This document shows, piece after piece, positions 23,999 through 31,660 of a stretch of DNA of 64,000 nt. Source of the DNA: Phaeobacter gallaeciensis DSM 26640 (GTDB taxonomy: Bacteria > Pseudomonadota > Alphaproteobacteria > Rhodobacterales > Rhodobacteraceae); NCBI RefSeq assembly GCF_000511385.1, contig NC_023138.1, positions 62,001 through 126,000 on the forward strand, in the 5' to 3' direction. A program made the position numbers and the translations under genes. Each line of letters starts with the position of its first letter. Position 1 is the first letter of the stretch. The notes under the pieces are model-generated. The model did no database searches. It was not told where the DNA came from and was given only the letters and a program-made list of their open reading frames with translations.

Positions 23999-24472
23999 GT
24001 GGGCGAAAGACTCGATAAGGCGGATGTGACGCTTCTGACCCTCCTGCAACGCAACACGCGGCTTGGGCTTGAGGCGATGGCGGCTCAGGCAGGGCTGTCT
24101 GCGGCCTCCGTCCAGCGGCGCCTGAAATCGCTGCGCCAGCGCAGGGTGATCACGGATGAAATAGCATTGGTCGACCCGGCCAAGGTGGGTATGCCAATGA
24201 CATTTGTGGTAATGGTGGAACTGGAACGGGAGCGGTTGGACCAGATTGACGCCTTCACTCGCCGCGCAGGATCCGAACCGATGGTCCAGCAGTGTTACTA
24301 TCTGACGGGCGAGGCGGATTTCTGTCTTATCTGCACCGCATCGGACATGGAGGCCTTTGAAGAGTTGACCAAGCGGTTGTTTTTCGAGGACTCAAACGTG
24401 CGACGTTTCCGAACTTCCGTGGTGATGGGGCGCAAGAAAGTCAGCCTTGAAATTCCGGTCTCCGCCGGATGA
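23999..24472 (+). CDS. Lrp/AsnC family transcriptional regulator
   Basis: This 157-residue protein has an N-terminal winged helix-turn-helix (LDKADVTLLTLLQRNTRLG, then SAASVQRRLKSLR, residues 5-50) and a C-terminal RAM/AsnC effector domain (about 65-145). Lrp-type regulators sense amino acids and often control adjacent catabolic genes, so the divergent PLP lyase and M20 genes are the probable targets. The start is GTG at 23999, with GAGG 4-5 bases upstream. Confidence 0.9.
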   Translation: MGERLDKADVTLLTLLQRNTRLGLEAMAAQAGLSAASVQRRLKSLRQRRVITDEIALVDPAKVGMPMTFVVMVELERERLDQIDAFTRRAGSEPMVQQCYYLTGEADFCLICTASDMEAFEELTKRLFFEDSNVRRFRTSVVMGRKKVSLEIPVSAG

Positions 24473-24560
24473 AATCAGGTGAGCAGGACGGTGCCGAGTT
24501 GCCGCGCCGCCGATATGATGCGGGCCGCCTCCCAATTATCAACCGGATGGAGTGTCTGAG

Positions 24561-25805
24561 ATGTTGTTTCGTTTGCTATCGCTGCTGCTGATCCTATCTG
24601 CGTTGCCATATGGTCCTGCGCGGGCGGTGGATCGTGCACAGGTTGAGAGGCAGTTTCAGCAGTGGTTGGCACAGGATATTTGGCCCGAGGCGCGGGCGGC
24701 CGGGGTCCAGCGCCTGACATTTGATGCGGCCTTTTCCAGAGTGAGTTTGAACTGGGATTTGCCGGACCTGGTGCCGCCCGGCAGCAAAGTGACTTCGCCC
24801 CGCCGCCAACGCCAGGCGGAATTTGGCGCTCCAGGACGATATTTCAACCGCGGTTCTGTTGATGGCGCAACCTCCATGGGGCGCCGAATGGCGAAGCGGC
24901 ACGCGACCGCCCTGCAGCAAACCGAACGCAGGACTGGCGTGCCGGGGCGGATCATTCTGGCGATCTGGGGCCGCGAAAGCGGCTATGGTCAGGCAAAGAT
25001 CCCCCACAATGTCTTTGAAGTTTTGGGCACTAAGGGGTTTATGAGCCGCCGCGCAGACTATTTTCGCCAGGAATTGATTGCCGCATTGCAGATCGCTCAG
25101 GCCGGACATGCACCTGAACAGGCAATGCGGAGCAGTTGGGCGGGCGCGCTTGGGCAGCCACAGTTCATGCCGTCCAGTTTCCTCAAGTTTGCCGAAGATG
25201 GCGATGGCGATGGGCGCGCCGATATTTGGCGCTCAGAAGCGGATACAATCGCCTCAATCGGGGGGTATTTGGCGCGTCACGGCTGGGACAAGACTCGCGA
25301 CTGGGGGTTTGAGGTTTCTGTGCCCGCGTCGGTATCCTGTTCTCTGGAAGGCCCTGATCAAGGACAGAGTATTCGCGTGTGGGAGAAGCTAGGCATTCGC
25401 CGCGCTTCAGGCCGACCCTTTCCCGTGCATGAACGCGATGGGGTGGCCTATCTGATGATGCCTGCGGGTCGCAACGGGCCGGCATTTCTTGTGACACCGA
25501 ATTTCTATGTGCTGAAAGAGTACAACAAGAGCGATCTTTATGCGTTGTTTGTCGGGCATGTTGGGGATCGCATCCAGTTTGGCGTGCAGGATTTCCGGGG
25601 TGCCTGGGGTCGGGTGGACAGCATGCTGCGGTCTGATGTGGCGACCATGCAGCGCGGTCTGGAACGGCGCGGCCACGATGTTGGCGGCGCAGATGGGCTC
25701 GCGGGGTTCAAAACGCGGCGTTCGATCGGCCGCTGGCAGGAGGCAACCGGACGGCGGGCGACCTGCTTCCCAAGTGCTGCACTGCAGGCTGACCTGTCCA
25801 GATAA
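24561..25805 (+). CDS. Lytic murein transglycosylase, MltB type
   Basis: This 414-residue periplasmic peptidoglycan-cleaving enzyme begins with a Sec signal (MLFRLLSLLLILSALPYGPARA) and has no lipobox. The SLT_2 domain carries the catalytic Glu in AIWGRESGYGQ, the SSWAGALGQPQFMPSSF block and DGDGDGRADIW. A C-terminal peptidoglycan-binding domain (MQRGLERRGHDVGGADGLAG) follows. The ATG at 24561 with GGAG 8 bases upstream is preferred to a GTG at 24552. It is a paralogue of the enzyme at 13696-14844, differing in export route. Confidence 0.9.
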   Translation: MLFRLLSLLLILSALPYGPARAVDRAQVERQFQQWLAQDIWPEARAAGVQRLTFDAAFSRVSLNWDLPDLVPPGSKVTSPRRQRQAEFGAPGRYFNRGSVDGATSMGRRMAKRHATALQQTERRTGVPGRIILAIWGRESGYGQAKIPHNVFEVLGTKGFMSRRADYFRQELIAALQIAQAGHAPEQAMRSSWAGALGQPQFMPSSFLKFAEDGDGDGRADIWRSEADTIASIGGYLARHGWDKTRDWGFEVSVPASVSCSLEGPDQGQSIRVWEKLGIRRASGRPFPVHERDGVAYLMMPAGRNGPAFLVTPNFYVLKEYNKSDLYALFVGHVGDRIQFGVQDFRGAWGRVDSMLRSDVATMQRGLERRGHDVGGADGLAGFKTRRSIGRWQEATGRRATCFPSAALQADLSR

Positions 25806-25810
25806 GCCGA

Positions 25811-26920
25811 TTACTTGACCACTGCGCCTACCGGTTCAGCGCTGATTTGCAGACGGTCCAGCTTTGGTTCGGCGCGATCATCCAGCCACTGATAAAAGTC
25901 GGCAACCATCTCCGGTAACCCGTTGCGGGGCGGTGCAAGGCTGTCCCGTCTGGTGAAATCAAACGCTGTGGCCGCTGCGGGGATTGTCCCCTCGGGGACA
26001 GCGGTGGGCAAGGCGCCTTTGGGTGTGAATTTGGATAATTCATTATAAATATCAGACCACTGCCAGCTTTTTGCGACGGCAAAGTAGCGACCTTCCGCTT
26101 CAGGTTTTTGCAGAGCCGCCAGACATAGCTTGGCTAGATCCGCCGGATGGATCAGTGACATTGACCCATTGGGCATATTGCGATGCCAGGGACGCCCCTT
26201 GACTGCCATGTCACGAAGATGGTCCAACACATGACCCTGATCATGGCAAGGCAGTAGCCCGGGGCCAAGGATCATACCCGAGAGCAAAATAACCAGACGC
26301 AAGTCACGGTCCTGTGCCAGACGTGTCGCGGCAATCTCCATTGCGGTTTTCTGAGCCGCGATGAATTTCCCATGTTCAATCTGGTGCTCAAGGTCAGAAT
26401 GGTGCTGTAGTTCGTCCTTGATCGCAGGGGGCGGGTTTGGGTCTGCTGAGGCGGTGCTCGACAGGAGCACGATATCGCGAACTTCGTTGCGATCCGCCGC
26501 TGTGATTAGGTTTCGGCAGGCTGTTTTTGCAGGGGTTACGCAATGCGCCATCCCGGCACACGGATCCAGATCGTTTGCAGGGGTCCCGTCCGGGCCGCTC
26601 CGAATGGATGGCAGGCAGGCAATGACCAAGGCATCGCTATCCGTCAACGCGTCGGTGAAGCTCTCGGGCTGGGCGGTGTCTGCGGATACCAGGCGGAGCC
26701 TGTCGCGGGCGCCGGGCAAGGCCATGAGAGGAAGAGTCTTTGCACTGTCTGTCGCGTCTCGCAATGTGCCGGTGACATGCCATCCCAACGCAAGGGCAGC
26801 GCGCGCAATATGGGCGCCTGCAAGCCCTGACACACCCGCCACGCAGATCTGCCGAGCCATGTGTTCAGTACCGCCTAGAACCGTCTGTCCCAGGTTTTGC
26901 GCCGAGATAGCATCGGTCAT
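25811..26920 (-). CDS. NAD(P)-binding Rossmann-fold protein (atypical SDR)
   Basis: This 369-residue protein has the dinucleotide-binding motif GVSGLAGAHIARAALALG near residue 30 and an SDR-like VLLSSTAS segment (strand and catalytic Ser region). The YxxxK motif is replaced by FIAAQKTAME. The best description is an atypical extended SDR of the NmrA/epimerase-like group. The ATG at 26920 has AGAGGAA 8 bases upstream. It is divergent from paaZ2, and the shared region contains two palindromes, so it could be under the same control as the TDA genes. Substrate unknown. Confidence 0.7.
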   Translation of the reverse strand: MTDAISAQNLGQTVLGGTEHMARQICVAGVSGLAGAHIARAALALGWHVTGTLRDATDSAKTLPLMALPGARDRLRLVSADTAQPESFTDALTDSDALVIACLPSIRSGPDGTPANDLDPCAGMAHCVTPAKTACRNLITAADRNEVRDIVLLSSTASADPNPPPAIKDELQHHSDLEHQIEHGKFIAAQKTAMEIAATRLAQDRDLRLVILLSGMILGPGLLPCHDQGHVLDHLRDMAVKGRPWHRNMPNGSMSLIHPADLAKLCLAALQKPEAEGRYFAVAKSWQWSDIYNELSKFTPKGALPTAVPEGTIPAAATAFDFTRRDSLAPPRNGLPEMVADFYQWLDDRAEPKLDRLQISAEPVGAVVK

Positions 26921-27045
26921 GGCATTGTTCCTCTTTTCAGAGCGGTGCATTCAACCTGGAGGGGCCAACACGCAGAGCGCCTTCCATCCGTAGGCAAGCT
27001 CGCAGCGACAGGTCAAAATTGCACATCGAAAATCGTGAGGTAGGG

Positions 27046-27063
27046 CATCAGAAAAGTCTGATG
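27046..27063. promoter_or_regulatory. TCAGA-type palindrome 1, upstream of paaZ2
   Basis: CATCAGA-AAAG-TCTGATG is a perfect 7-4-7 inverted repeat. It shares the half-site TCAGA/TCTGA with the next palindrome and with the one at 34717. Confidence 0.55.
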
Positions 27064-27079
27064 GTCAAAGCATCCGTCA

Positions 27080-27098
27080 GCCTCAGAAATCCTGAGGC
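27080..27098. promoter_or_regulatory. TCAGA-type palindrome 2, upstream of paaZ2
   Basis: GCCTCAG-AAATC-CTGAGGC is a perfect 7-5-7 inverted repeat. Its 17-bp core matches 15 of 17 bases of the palindrome at 34717-34735. The core contains a T-N11-A pattern, as LysR-type regulators prefer, so TdaA is one candidate ligand (inference). Confidence 0.6.
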
Positions 27099-27253
27099 GC
27101 AGATTTCAAAGTTTCGATTGGATGTAACGCGCGCTTTGGATGAACCCTAGCGGCTGAATGATCGGGCCTTTCTGGCGAGTTGAGCCGCTGGACCAGGTCC
27201 CGGTTATCAGGACACCGCATCATCCGGCGATTGAACAGCAAGAGGGCTTTGAA

Positions 27254-29386
27254 GTGACTGATCATGTAAAACGACCCCGTTTCCTTCAAAGCCTGATTGC
27301 AGAGCGATGGGATCACTGTGGCGCGCAGACGCAGAATTTTGCTGATGCGGCAACCGATCAACCGAATGCTGTGCTTGCCTATGACTGCGATGACGGGACT
27401 CAGGCCGTTGATTTCGCTCGAGCGGTTGGAGGGCCTGCATTGCGGGCATTGGGATTTCAGGATCGCGCGCAGCAACTGCGGGCTGTTGCACGTGTTCTGA
27501 AGGACAACCGCTCTGCACTCTATCGCGAAAGCCTGACCATCGGTGCGACACGGCACGACTGTGCGCTGGATGTTGATGGCGGTATTGCGCGCCTATCGGC
27601 CTTGGCCGGGCAGGCATTGAAGTCACTGCCCAATGCGCCGGTCCTGCACCTTGGGGATGGTATCGGACCGGGCAGCACCACCGGCCGCCAGCAAATCCTC
27701 GCCCCGCTGTCTGGTGTTGCGCTACATATGACAGCGCTGGATAATCCGGTTTCGGGGCTTCTGGAGCAAATCGTGCCGGCACTCATCGCTGGTGTACCGT
27801 GTATTGTGTGTCCCGACCCGGTCACTGCCTGTGTGAGCGAGCGCCTGGTGAAGCTGATCCACGACAGCCAGATCCTGCCCACCGGGGCCTTGCAATTGGT
27901 ATACAGCCCGCCGCTGGAGATTCTGGACAGCCTGTCCGCAGGAGACGCAATCAGCTTTGCGGGATCCCGCAGTACGGCCCAAAAACTACGGCAGCACCCC
28001 GCGGTGGCTGCTGGTCTGGTGCGGTTGCAATCCTGTGAAACAGGTCTGTCTGCAGCCATCCTCGGCAGCGATGTGGCCCCCGGCAGTCAAGAATATCGGT
28101 TTTTCCTGCAGGAAATCCGCAGTGAATTGATCTTGCGGGCCGGTCAGCGGCGTCACGCAGTGCGCCGTATTCTTCTGCCGCGCCACCGTGAGGCCGAGGT
28201 CCTCAGGGATCTGGCGGCAACCCTGGCGGATACTATCGTCGGATTGCCGGATGATGCGGCCACCCAGATGGGGGCGTTGGTCTCACGCGGGCATCTTGAG
28301 ACGGTGCAGAAGGCACTGGATGAATTGCGTCATGGGGCAGAATTCGTATCCGAACCGATTACAACACCGGTTGAGACAGGCGGGGCTTTTCTGTCGCCGG
28401 TGCTGTTGCACTGCGCCCAGCCTGCGAACACGCCTGATGTTCACCATACCTTTGTTCAGGGACCCGTCGCGACGGCTATGGCCTACGACAGCCTATGTGA
28501 CGCCATCGCGCTTGCCAATCTGGCGCCCTGCTCGCGCTACTCAAACGTCTTCACCAACGATAGTCCGCTGGCACAGGAGGCTGCGGCCTGCCTGACATCG
28601 GCGGAAGGTCAGATCCGAATTTGCGGAAGTGATATGGCGCGTCAGGCCTTGGAGATGTCACCGGATCCATCAGTGCCGCGGCTGTTCGCAGCGACGCATC
28701 ACGCACAGGTCTGCGGTGCAGAGGATATTCGCCACGCTGTCGCCGCCTATATGATGCGGACTGAGATACACGCGTCACCACAGCTGCTGACCGCGCTCAC
28801 AGGCCGATGGGTCGAGGGAGCACAGACCAGGCATAACGGACACCCGTTCCGTAAATCTCTGGAAACATTGCGTATCGGAGATCAGCTCATCACTGAAACG
28901 CGACAGATTACCGAACAGGATGTCGAGCAATTTGCCCATTTTACGGGGGATGTTTTCTATGCCCATATGGACCGGGAAGCCGCGCGCACGCACCCGTTTT
29001 TTGACGACCGTGTCGCGCATGGGCAATTGGTGGTTTCTTTTGCGAACGGGCTGCTGGTTGACCCTGCGCCAGGTCCGGTTCTGGCCAATATAGGCTCGGA
29101 CAATCTGCGGTTTCACGCGCCGGTGTATTTCGGCGATTGCCTGCATGTGCGTGTGACCTGCAAGGAAATCACACCGCGCGCCTCTGCCCCCTTTGGGGAT
29201 GTGCGTTGGGACTGTTGCGTTCTGAATGCCTGCGGTGCGGTGGTCGCGCGGTTCGATCTGCTGACACTGGTGATGAAGAGTTGGCCGCCGGTTTCGCAGG
29301 ACAACGTGAGTGACCATAAAGTCGCTCAGCGTACGGGAGCCGCACCTCACAGGGCACAGGACCCGCTTCAGCAACCGGCTGAATAA
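27254..29386 (+). CDS. paaZ2: PaaZ2: hydratase with degenerate aldehyde dehydrogenase domain (TDA biosynthesis)
   Basis: This 710-residue PaaZ-type fusion has an ALDH domain (about 1-520) and a MaoC hydratase domain (about 560-690). The hydratase keeps GDVFYAH and RVAHG with the catalytic Asp and His that open the oxepin-CoA ring. The ALDH site is broken: AGQRRHAVRR at 296-305 puts Arg300 where PaaZ has its nucleophile Cys (AGQKCTAIRR), INAFNFP reads MTALDNP, and VKPAT reads VCPDP. Loss of aldehyde oxidation lets the ring-opened aldehyde cyclise to the seven-membered TDA precursor, as described for Phaeobacter PaaZ2. Start is GTG at 27254 with AGAGGG upstream; an ATG at 27158 is less likely. 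Confidence 0.88.
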   Translation: MTDHVKRPRFLQSLIAERWDHCGAQTQNFADAATDQPNAVLAYDCDDGTQAVDFARAVGGPALRALGFQDRAQQLRAVARVLKDNRSALYRESLTIGATRHDCALDVDGGIARLSALAGQALKSLPNAPVLHLGDGIGPGSTTGRQQILAPLSGVALHMTALDNPVSGLLEQIVPALIAGVPCIVCPDPVTACVSERLVKLIHDSQILPTGALQLVYSPPLEILDSLSAGDAISFAGSRSTAQKLRQHPAVAAGLVRLQSCETGLSAAILGSDVAPGSQEYRFFLQEIRSELILRAGQRRHAVRRILLPRHREAEVLRDLAATLADTIVGLPDDAATQMGALVSRGHLETVQKALDELRHGAEFVSEPITTPVETGGAFLSPVLLHCAQPANTPDVHHTFVQGPVATAMAYDSLCDAIALANLAPCSRYSNVFTNDSPLAQEAAACLTSAEGQIRICGSDMARQALEMSPDPSVPRLFAATHHAQVCGAEDIRHAVAAYMMRTEIHASPQLLTALTGRWVEGAQTRHNGHPFRKSLETLRIGDQLITETRQITEQDVEQFAHFTGDVFYAHMDREAARTHPFFDDRVAHGQLVVSFANGLLVDPAPGPVLANIGSDNLRFHAPVYFGDCLHVRVTCKEITPRASAPFGDVRWDCCVLNACGAVVARFDLLTLVMKSWPPVSQDNVSDHKVAQRTGAAPHRAQDPLQQPAE

Positions 29387-29420
29387 TATATATTAACCAA
29401 CTGATAACAGGACATTTTCA

Positions 29421-30002
29421 ATGACTGACACTGCGACTGGCCCTGCTGCGCGCCCGCGTATCCTGATTGGCGTTACGGGTTCCCTGGATGCCACCATGCT
29501 GCCGCTATACCTGCGGGAGATCAAGAACGAGATCGACTGTGAACTCACCGCGCTGTTTACGCCTACTGCGACGAAATTCGTGAATATGGACGCGGTTGCG
29601 TTGTTTCTGGATCGGGTGATCAGCGGTGATAATCCCAAGGATTGGCCCACCGATAAACCGGGTCGCATTGTTGCGGATCACGATATCCTTGCCATCCTGC
29701 CTACCACCGCGAACACGCTGTCTGCGATAGCACATGGATCCTCGCAAAACCGCCTGACCACAGTAATTCTGGCGGCGACCTTCCCAGTGTTGCTGTTCCC
29801 TGTCATGGGCGGCCCGATGTGGGAAAAGCCGGCGGTGCGTCGCAACGTCTCCCAGCTGCGCGAAGACGGCTATGAGGTGTTTGAACCGGTTTGGCGGGAG
29901 AACTATGATCCGCTGCTGAAGATTCAGCACGGACATCACTCGCTGCCCGATCCGGAGCAGGTTGTGCAGATCCTGCAAAATCGGCTGCCCACAGCCCGCT
30001 GA
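29421..30002 (+). CDS. tdaF: TdaF: HFCD-family flavoprotein (PPC decarboxylase-like)
   Basis: This 193-residue homo-oligomeric flavin-containing cysteine decarboxylase family protein resembles phosphopantothenoylcysteine decarboxylase. Features are ILIGVTGSLDA (FMN-binding start), LPTTANTLSAIAHG (PASANT-like motif) and PVMGGPMWEKP (PxMNxxMW-like). TdaF is required for TDA in Phaeobacter and is thought to act in the sulfur chemistry or late decarboxylation; the step is not settled. AGGA 9 bases before the ATG. It lies 34 bases after paaZ2 on the same strand and is followed by a strong bidirectional hairpin. Confidence 0.88.
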   Translation: MTDTATGPAARPRILIGVTGSLDATMLPLYLREIKNEIDCELTALFTPTATKFVNMDAVALFLDRVISGDNPKDWPTDKPGRIVADHDILAILPTTANTLSAIAHGSSQNRLTTVILAATFPVLLFPVMGGPMWEKPAVRRNVSQLREDGYEVFEPVWRENYDPLLKIQHGHHSLPDPEQVVQILQNRLPTAR

Positions 30003-30025
30003 TGTCGGCCAATAAGGATTTGAAA

Positions 30026-30057
30026 CAATCCGGCGCAGATGCAGCTGCGCCGGATTG
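30026..30057. terminator. Bidirectional hairpin terminator after tdaF
   Basis: CAATCCGGCGCAG-ATGCAG-CTGCGCCGGATTG is a perfect 13-bp stem with a 6-base loop between the convergent ends of tdaF and the small exported protein gene. Confidence 0.75.
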
Positions 30058-30064
30058 CTGCGTA

Positions 30065-30505
30065 TTAGAGCGCATTAATCGTGACCGTAGCTGCAAATAT
30101 CCCGCCCTCTTGACGCCCAAGAACCCGGTGATCCTGTGTGCGAAGGGACACCGTAACCTGATGTTGCCCGGTTGGTAGATGTCTGAGTACGATATCCGGT
30201 TGATAGGCAGTAGCGAGTTTTTTGTTGCCAAGATGAACATGGGCATGCCCCCGAGCCAAGTCGGTGGCATTGCTGACGCAAAGGTCAGTGAACGTAAAAT
30301 TCTCGACCTCGATCCGCAGGCGCCAACCGTCTTCCGCGTTGTAGATGCTGCTGACCTGAAGGTCCGGCTGCGGATGGTGAGCGGGAAGCGTGACAAACAG
30401 TTGAGCGGGCAGGGCCTCCAGCTGTTTGATCTGCGGCAGGCAGGCACAGATGACGATGAGCGGGGTCGCGGCAAGCATGCTGATGTAGAACACTCTTCGC
30501 AGCAT
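30065..30505 (-). CDS. Small exported protein, unknown function
   Basis: This 146-residue protein has an N-terminal membrane/signal segment (MLRRVFYISMLAATPLIVICAC) that could be a lipoprotein signal. A beta-rich domain follows with DGWRLRIEVENFTFTDLCVSN (read in two parts) and GHAHVHLGNKKLATAY. The domain resembles periplasmic copper-chaperone-like or fibronectin-like folds, with His-rich HAHVHLG as a possible metal site, but I cannot name a family. Starts 4 bases after the membrane protein gene, so it is last in a three-gene unit with the haloperoxidase-like gene. Confidence 0.6.
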   Translation of the reverse strand: MLRRVFYISMLAATPLIVICACLPQIKQLEALPAQLFVTLPAHHPQPDLQVSSIYNAEDGWRLRIEVENFTFTDLCVSNATDLARGHAHVHLGNKKLATAYQPDIVLRHLPTGQHQVTVSLRTQDHRVLGRQEGGIFAATVTINAL

Positions 30506-30509
30506 TGCG

Positions 30510-31571
30510 CTAGATCCCTCGGGCTTCGGCGAGGGTGACTTGCCGCCGCTGAAACAGATCAATAGGGGCGCCACCATGCAGCAGGAAGAATAGAAAAATT
30601 CCATATAGATTGCCGTGCAGCAAAGGCGTTTCCTGCAGACTGATTGCGAAAAAGCTGAAAGCACCGAGCAGGAATAGAGAGATAGGCCGTATCAATTGTC
30701 CAAGAGCCAGAAGAATGCCCGCCATCAGCTCAACGGCCATCATGATTAGTGCAACAACCGATAGCGGCAGGCCGAAGAACCACATGTTCCCGTGCTCCAG
30801 AATAGCGATCAGCAGGGTTGGTTGCAGGAATTTCACCAATACTGCAATTGCTGCAAAGGTTCCGCCCATGGTCACTTGAACAAGGCTCCAGACCAACGTG
30901 GGGGCGTTGGGTAAAAGCGGTGGGAGGCTCGGCGGCAACAGGCGATCAAGGCTGAGCGCGCCACTGCCAACATGCAGGAGGAGAAACGCGGGCGCGGCAA
31001 AATGGAAGCCGTAGTAGGCGATGAAGTCGACGGAGAAGAGGCAGCTACCAAACCCAACAAGACCGAGGATGACAAGAGCGGCCAGCCGTGTGCCAAGGCC
31101 CAATACCAGCAACACAGAGGTGATCAGTGCCGGCAACGCCAGCCACTCCCAGCCTGAGATAAGCGTTAGCTGCATATCTGGGACAAATAGTGTCGGTGTG
31201 CTCCATGTTTCAGTGCCATGCCGGGGCAGCCCGCCCAGAGCATTCATGCCTACGGTCGTCCCCAGACCAAGACGCAGGCACAACGGGCCCCAATCACGAC
31301 TGTGATGACTCAAACGCCTGAAAAGCCGGTCTTCCGTTGGGCGCAAAAGTTGCCCCGCGAGTACGGCTGCGAAAACGGTGAGCGTTGCGAAGAGGGCGAA
31401 GACAAGCAATAGGCTCGGGCTGCGAAACAACTCGGGCACGCTTTGCAGTGACAGGGTTTGAACCTCTTGGGGCGTCAGCAGCCATGGTTCGTGTGCTGCC
31501 ACAGCTCCGCTGATCAGGATCAGGCCGATGCTCAGACCGAGAACTATGCGGGCAGAGACAGGCTGCGTCAT
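30510..31571 (-). CDS. Polytopic membrane protein, DoxX-like
   Basis: This 353-residue protein has an N-terminal signal-like helix and about nine further membrane segments, with the DoxX-like pattern of four-helix repeats (RLAALVILGLVGFGSCLF, VVALIMMAVELMAGILLALG). DoxX-type proteins are poorly understood and are often linked to oxidative or sulfur chemistry. A lumenal His-rich start (AHEPWLLTPQEV) is notable. It is placed between the haloperoxidase-like protein and the small exported protein, suggesting an envelope redox or transport complex. Function not known. Confidence 0.6.
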   Translation of the reverse strand: MTQPVSARIVLGLSIGLILISGAVAAHEPWLLTPQEVQTLSLQSVPELFRSPSLLLVFALFATLTVFAAVLAGQLLRPTEDRLFRRLSHHSRDWGPLCLRLGLGTTVGMNALGGLPRHGTETWSTPTLFVPDMQLTLISGWEWLALPALITSVLLVLGLGTRLAALVILGLVGFGSCLFSVDFIAYYGFHFAAPAFLLLHVGSGALSLDRLLPPSLPPLLPNAPTLVWSLVQVTMGGTFAAIAVLVKFLQPTLLIAILEHGNMWFFGLPLSVVALIMMAVELMAGILLALGQLIRPISLFLLGAFSFFAISLQETPLLHGNLYGIFLFFLLHGGAPIDLFQRRQVTLAEARGI

Positions 31572-31660
31572 AGTCTGGCTCCTTGGCTGGTGGTGGGCAT
31601 ATTCGCAGCAAGCCCCGCAACAGGTGAACCTGCTGCGGGGACCATCTTACCCTGGCGGTG

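Larger units (their letters stand above)
26921..27253. other. Divergent control region between SDR gene and paaZ2
   Basis: This 333-base stretch has no gene. It holds two related palindromes (27046-27063 and 27080-27098) whose centres are about 35 bases apart, both with TCAGA half-sites. I see no confident sigma-70 promoter. Confidence 0.6.
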
